Assembly (NCBI GenBank): GCA_035531755.1
Contig: DATKSK010000066.1
Coordinates: forward strand, 1-44,096
From: Acidimicrobiales bacterium
GTDB taxonomy: Bacteria > Actinomycetota > Acidimicrobiia > Acidimicrobiales > UBA8190
Direction of reading: 5' to 3'
Length of the DNA stretch: 44,096 bases
Below, in pieces: positions 40,559 through 44,096 of the stretch (positions are counted from its first letter, which is position 1; every line of letters begins with the position of its first letter). The notes under the pieces were generated by a model. The model made no database searches and was not told where the DNA came from. It saw nothing but the letters and a program-made list of their open reading frames with translations. A program made the translations under genes and the position numbers.

Positions 40559-41464
40559 GTGCCCAGAAGGCTCACGCGGCGACCCGGGTGGTCTCGGCAC
40601 ACGGCCGAGGCGCGCCGCCACCTCGAGCCGCTGCCCGAGGGCGTGCGCGGCGCCGGCGGCGTGTGGGCCGTCGGGATGGTCCGGGACGAGGCCGATGTCA
40701 TCGAGACGGTGATCGCCAACCTCCTGGCGCAGGGCGTGGAGCGGGTGGTCATCGCCGACAACCTGTCGACCGACGACACCGGCGCCGTCCTGGAGCGGCT
40801 GGCCCGGGCGCACCCGGTGACCGTGCTGGCCGACCGGCTCCCGGCGTACTACCAGGCGGAGAAGACCACCCTCCTCGCCCGGGCCGCGGTGCGCGCCGGC
40901 GCGGGATGGGTGCTGCCCTTCGACGCCGACGAGGTGTGGACCGTGCCAGCGGGGACCGTGCCAGCGGGGACCGTGGCCGCGTGGCTGGCGTCGTGCGACG
41001 CCGACGTCGTGCAGGTGCCGGTGTTCAACCACGTCCCCACGGCGGGCGACGATCTCACCGAGCCGAACCCCGTACGGCGCCTGCGGTGGCGCAAGGCCGA
41101 GCCCAACCGACTGCACAAGGTGGTGGTCCGGGCCCATCCCCGGCTGCGCCTGGACCAGGGGAACCACGGTGTCTCCCGACGGGGCCGGCGCCAGCGGGGG
41201 CTGGAGGTCCGTCACTTCCCGTACCGCTCCGAGGAGCAGTTCGTGCGCAAGATCCGGCAGGGCAGTGCGGCGTTGGCGGTGAGCGAGCTCGCCGCCGACT
41301 CCGGCATGCACTGGCGCGGGCTCGGCGGCAACGACGACGACGCGCTGCGCGCGGCGTGGGTGTCGCTCCTCGAGACGCACAACATCCCGTCGGAGTGGTG
41401 GGTCCCGCGCCGCGGGCTGGTCGAGGACCCGGTGCGGCTGCCCGACCTCACGCCGGGTCGCTGA
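40559..41464 (+). CDS. Glycosyltransferase family 2 protein
   Basis: Predicted GT-A glycosyltransferase of 301 aa, Glyco_tranf_2_4-type. The domain starts GMVRDEADVIETVIANLLAQ, with DNLSTDDTGAVLERL as the nucleotide-binding strand-loop and FDADEVW as the DxD-like metal motif. Right after it come two TVPAG repeats encoded by a 15-bp tandem repeat (40940-40969), an odd insertion next to the active site. EVRHFPYRSEEQFVRKIRQG in the C-terminal part matches this subfamily. GTG at 40559 was chosen because it precedes the conserved domain and has TAGCCT 7 nt upstream; the frame is open to 40307 through the divergent sulfotransferase start. No TM helix. Its 3' end overlaps the convergent YfhO-like gene by 17 nt. 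Confidence 0.87.
   Translation: MPRRLTRRPGWSRHTAEARRHLEPLPEGVRGAGGVWAVGMVRDEADVIETVIANLLAQGVERVVIADNLSTDDTGAVLERLARAHPVTVLADRLPAYYQAEKTTLLARAAVRAGAGWVLPFDADEVWTVPAGTVPAGTVAAWLASCDADVVQVPVFNHVPTAGDDLTEPNPVRRLRWRKAEPNRLHKVVVRAHPRLRLDQGNHGVSRRGRRQRGLEVRHFPYRSEEQFVRKIRQGSAALAVSELAADSGMHWRGLGGNDDDALRAAWVSLLETHNIPSEWWVPRRGLVEDPVRLPDLTPGR
40940..40969 (+). repeat. 15-bp coding tandem repeat (TVPAG), 2 copies
   Basis: accgtgccagcgggg occurs twice in frame just after the DxD motif of the GT2 gene, followed by a partial third copy (accgtggccgcg). Confidence 0.85.
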
Positions 41465-43874
41465 GAGCGCCGACCCCCCCGGTCGCCACCGGCCCCGCCG
41501 TGTCGCCGGCCGTGTCGCCGGCCGTCCGCCGCCGCCACCGGGCGCGCAGACGCAGCCCCGCCGGGACCACCACGGAGGCGGCCACGGCCACGAGCGCGAG
41601 CACGATCCCCACGCTGAACGCCGCCGGGCGGTAGCGCAGCTCGACCGTGTGGTGCCCGCGCGGCACCCGCAGCTGGAGCATGACCCCGGCATACGCCTGC
41701 AGCGCCACGGGTCGGCCGTCCACCGTGGCGTGCCAGCCCGGCACGTCGGTGAGCCGGAGCCGCACGACGGCAGGGCCCACCGAGCGGGTGGCCAGCCGCC
41801 AGGCGGCGGGGTCGGGGTGGGTCACCCTGAGGGCCGTGCCCCGGGCGTCGACGGGCGGGAGCGCTCCTGACCGCGCCGCGGCCACCAGGGTGGCGGCGGC
41901 GGCGCCCGGGACGCGGTACAGGTCTTCCTGCGCGATCCGTCGCACCAGGACCGCGCCCGCGGGCCCCGGCGCCCCGGCGTGCTCGAGGACGTAGCCGATG
42001 CCGTAGCGACGGGCGATCTGCGCCGAGGGCACGACGGGACAGAAGACCGTGAAGGGGATGATGCCGGTGCCGTGGTGCAGCAGGGGTGGTTGGCCCGTCT
42101 GGGCGAACCAGGCCGAGTCGTAGCGGTGCGGAAGCAACGGGTCGTAGGCGGCGAACTCGTGGATGCCGAAGGCGGCGTTGACGTCGGGGACGGTGCCCAG
42201 CTGGTCGGGGGTGAAGCAGGTGTCGCTCCCGAGGCCCACGACGGCGCTGCCGACGGTGGCCCGCAGCGCCACCTCGGCAGGCGTGGGAGCCAGGAAGTCG
42301 GGGCTCGACGACCACAGCGAGGCGCCGGCGGTGACGAGGAAGGCGGTCTCGCAGCCGAGCAGGACGGCGGCGGCGGCCCACCGGACCGACCGCGGCCGGC
42401 GCCACCGGGGCGTGGCCCGTCCGGGGTCCTCCGGTCCCGCCGACGGTCCCGCACGGCGGGACCGGGCCCAGGCGGTCAGCACCGCCATGGTGGCCAGGCC
42501 CACGGCACACTGGGACCACGGCCACACGAAGCTCCGGGCGCGCGCCGCGGCGTCGCCCGGGGGGAGGCTGCCCCGGCCCAGGGCGAAGACGAGCAGCAGG
42601 AAGACCGCCGCCGACGCGAACCCGGCGACGGCCCACCGGCGCGGGCGGGCGCCCCGGGACCGGACGAGGACGTCGGTCCCCACCCCGGCGAGCACCGCCA
42701 GCGCGAAGTCCATGGGGAGCAGCGCCCGGTGCCACTGCACGGAGCCCAAGACCACCGGCGGGAGCACGGTGAGGGCGGCGGCGGCCACGGCGACCACGCC
42801 CACGGCGACGACCTCGGGCCGGCGACGACGCCGGCCCGAGGCTGCCGCCAGCGCCAGCGCGGCCAGGACGATGCCGATGACCCCCACGTAGGAGGCGGTG
42901 CGCATGTAGAACGACGAGCCGAACCAGCGCCCCGCAGGCGATCCGTCGAAGCCCTGCAGCAAGACGTGCACGAGGTCGCCCACGGGGAGCGCCTGGCTGC
43001 CCCCCTTGGCGCCGCGCACCGACCCGGCGAGGAGCTGCGCGCCGGGCAGGAGCAGCGGTGCCCCCAGCGCGGCCCCGGCACAGCCGGCCACCGCCAGGTC
43101 GAGCACGGCGCGCCCCACGCCGCCCGACCCGCCGAGCACGGGGGCCCGTTGCACCAGGAGGGCGGCGACGAACACCGCCAGCGCGGCCGCCAGCAGCACC
43201 AGGGCGTCGGGCTGCCCGGCGTAGACCGCCAGGGCCACGACGACGGCGACGGCGGCGATGGCACGGCTCCGGCGTCGGCCGCGCACCACGAGGAGCGCGG
43301 CGGCGAACAACCACCCCGCCCAGGACAGCACCGCCGCCATGGGCCAGCCGAGCCAGCTGAAGAACGCCCCGCTGAGCTCGTAGACGGTCCCGGCCATGAC
43401 GCAGCCGAGGACGCCCACGCCGAGCAGCCGGCCCAGGGTGTAGGCGCCGGTGCCGGCCACGGCGAGCGTCGTCAGGACCTGGACGCTGTAGGCGAGGTGC
43501 AGCGGGAAGAGGTAGCCGACGAGGGCGGGGAGGCTGAAGGTGGCGGACTGCCAGTTGAAGGCCAGGGGCGTCCCGAGCGCGTTGTAGGGGTTCCACAACG
43601 GCAGGTGGCCGTGATGCACCTGGGTCCACGACAGCGACGTCCACGGGATCATCTCCGTGACGAGGTCGAAGGTCTGGCGGTTGTGGATGGCGACGCCGGG
43701 TTGCTTCGACAGGCCGTACGACGCCAGCCAGTCGAACGGCCCGAGCGAGGCCCCGTGGGCCAGCGCCGGCGCCATGACCGCCGCGGCCGCCGCCAGCACC
43801 CAGCCGATGCCCAGGGCATCGGGGCCGAGGCGCCGCAGGCGCGCGGCGCGCCGGGTCGGGGGGGCGGCGGTCAT
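41448..43874 (-). CDS. YfhO family membrane protein, 808 aa
   Basis: Predicted GT-C-fold membrane protein. After the first helix, the loop has GPFDWLASYGLSKQPGVAIH and a later IPWTSLSWTQVHHGHLPLWN, which closely follows the YfhO pattern (D...Q..PW.......G.lPLWNPY). About thirteen helices follow. The C-terminal extracellular domain ends with LTDVPGWHATVDGRPV and HHTVELRYRPAAF before the last helix, the family hallmark. ATG at 43874 has TACGTT ending 6 nt upstream, consistent with leaderless expression. A 12-bp duplication near the 3' end (41500-41524) encodes GDTAGDTAG. Probably adds sugar from a lipid carrier to a surface polymer, as YfhO relatives do. Confidence 0.85.
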   Translation of the reverse strand: MTAAPPTRRAARLRRLGPDALGIGWVLAAAAAVMAPALAHGASLGPFDWLASYGLSKQPGVAIHNRQTFDLVTEMIPWTSLSWTQVHHGHLPLWNPYNALGTPLAFNWQSATFSLPALVGYLFPLHLAYSVQVLTTLAVAGTGAYTLGRLLGVGVLGCVMAGTVYELSGAFFSWLGWPMAAVLSWAGWLFAAALLVVRGRRRSRAIAAVAVVVALAVYAGQPDALVLLAAALAVFVAALLVQRAPVLGGSGGVGRAVLDLAVAGCAGAALGAPLLLPGAQLLAGSVRGAKGGSQALPVGDLVHVLLQGFDGSPAGRWFGSSFYMRTASYVGVIGIVLAALALAAASGRRRRRPEVVAVGVVAVAAAALTVLPPVVLGSVQWHRALLPMDFALAVLAGVGTDVLVRSRGARPRRWAVAGFASAAVFLLLVFALGRGSLPPGDAAARARSFVWPWSQCAVGLATMAVLTAWARSRRAGPSAGPEDPGRATPRWRRPRSVRWAAAAVLLGCETAFLVTAGASLWSSSPDFLAPTPAEVALRATVGSAVVGLGSDTCFTPDQLGTVPDVNAAFGIHEFAAYDPLLPHRYDSAWFAQTGQPPLLHHGTGIIPFTVFCPVVPSAQIARRYGIGYVLEHAGAPGPAGAVLVRRIAQEDLYRVPGAAAATLVAAARSGALPPVDARGTALRVTHPDPAAWRLATRSVGPAVVRLRLTDVPGWHATVDGRPVALQAYAGVMLQLRVPRGHHTVELRYRPAAFSVGIVLALVAVAASVVVPAGLRLRARWRRRTAGDTAGDTAGPVATGGVGALSDPA

Positions 43875-43880
43875 CGGCCC

Positions 43881-43886
43881 AACGTA
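43881..43886 (-). promoter_or_regulatory. -10 hexamer TACGTT of the YfhO gene
   Basis: TACGTT on the minus strand ends 6 nt before the ATG at 43874. Confidence 0.45.
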
Positions 43887-43979
43887 AGGGATCGGTGGGC
43901 CGTGGGGACGGAGCGCCCCCCCGGCGCCCTGTGGTGTGCTGCGGGGGTGCGACGCCCCCGACGGTCAGGCGTCGACCGT

Positions 43980-44096
43980 CTACGCGCCCGGCCCGCCGGC
44001 GGTCGTCAGCCGGCTGGCCGTCTTGCGCCACTGCACCGTGGGGGCGATGGCGGCGGGGTCGACCCGGCCCCGGTGCCGGTCGGCCACGTCGAGCAG
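43980..44096 (-). CDS. C-terminal fragment of an unidentified protein
   Basis: The last 38 codons of a minus-strand gene that enters from the right edge and stops with TAG at 43980. The visible residues (LLDVADRHRGRVDPAAIAPT, then VQWRKTASRLTTAGG) are hydrophilic with good third-position G+C. This is too short to assign to a family. It may belong to the same glycan locus, but that rests only on position. Confidence 0.55.
   Translation of the reverse strand: MLDVADRHRGRVDPAAIAPTVQWRKTASRLTTAGGPGA

Noticed and set aside
1-44096. Horizontal transfer or a mobile island
   Set aside because: No integrase, transposase, tRNA or attachment repeats were seen, and base composition looks uniform apart from short promoter patches.

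Overview
The window is very G+C-rich DNA (about three quarters G+C by eye) with GTG/ATG/TTG starts and almost continuous coding. It reads as a chromosomal piece of a high-GC actinobacterium. An Acidimicrobiia-like lineage is my inference, from DUF3367/AftD-type arabinofuranosyltransferase homologues, a secreted protein ending in GYW..DGGVFAFG repeats, and a cyclase-ATPase-TPR protein. I saw no rRNA, tRNA, CRISPR array, transposase or phage gene.

Left part (1-7.9 kb): the start of a UDP-sulfoquinovose-synthase-like epimerase (cut by the edge), a Gfo/Idh/MocA oxidoreductase, a secreted beta-propeller-like protein, a small unknown protein, a nitroreductase, an MFS transporter and nicotinate phosphoribosyltransferase.

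First envelope-glycan block (8-19.2 kb): a 1553-residue AftD-type GT-C protein, an OafA-type membrane acyltransferase, a short DUF2304-like protein, a GT39-like GT-C glycosyltransferase translationally coupled to a methyltransferase, and a large membrane protein with a spermidine-synthase-like core.

Middle (19.2-29.3 kb): a histidine phosphatase, a membrane-anchored LamG-like protein, a 20-bp tandem array, a 1304-residue soluble-adenylyl-cyclase-type protein, a CoA-binding protein, a GT87-like membrane protein, a small unknown protein, a possible antisense small gene and a PAS-GGDEF diguanylate cyclase.

Second envelope-glycan block (29.3-44.1 kb): a YfhO-like GT-C protein in an operon with a lipoprotein that has a Gly-Thr linker and a polybasic tail, a second AftD-type protein (1498 aa), a GT4 glycosyltransferase, a methyltransferase, a sulfotransferase, a GT2 glycosyltransferase, a second YfhO-like protein, and the last 38 codons of another gene.

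Taken together, much of the window looks like a locus for building and decorating a surface polysaccharide: lipid-linked-sugar (GT-C) transferases work outside the membrane, GT2/GT4 enzymes inside, and acyl-, methyl- and sulfo-transferases tailor the product. Two second-messenger proteins (cAMP-type and c-di-GMP-type) sit within it. Two genome-style features recur. Eight genes have a TAnnnT hexamer 6-10 nt before the start codon, suggesting leaderless mRNAs. Short tandem repeats occur in many genes and gaps.
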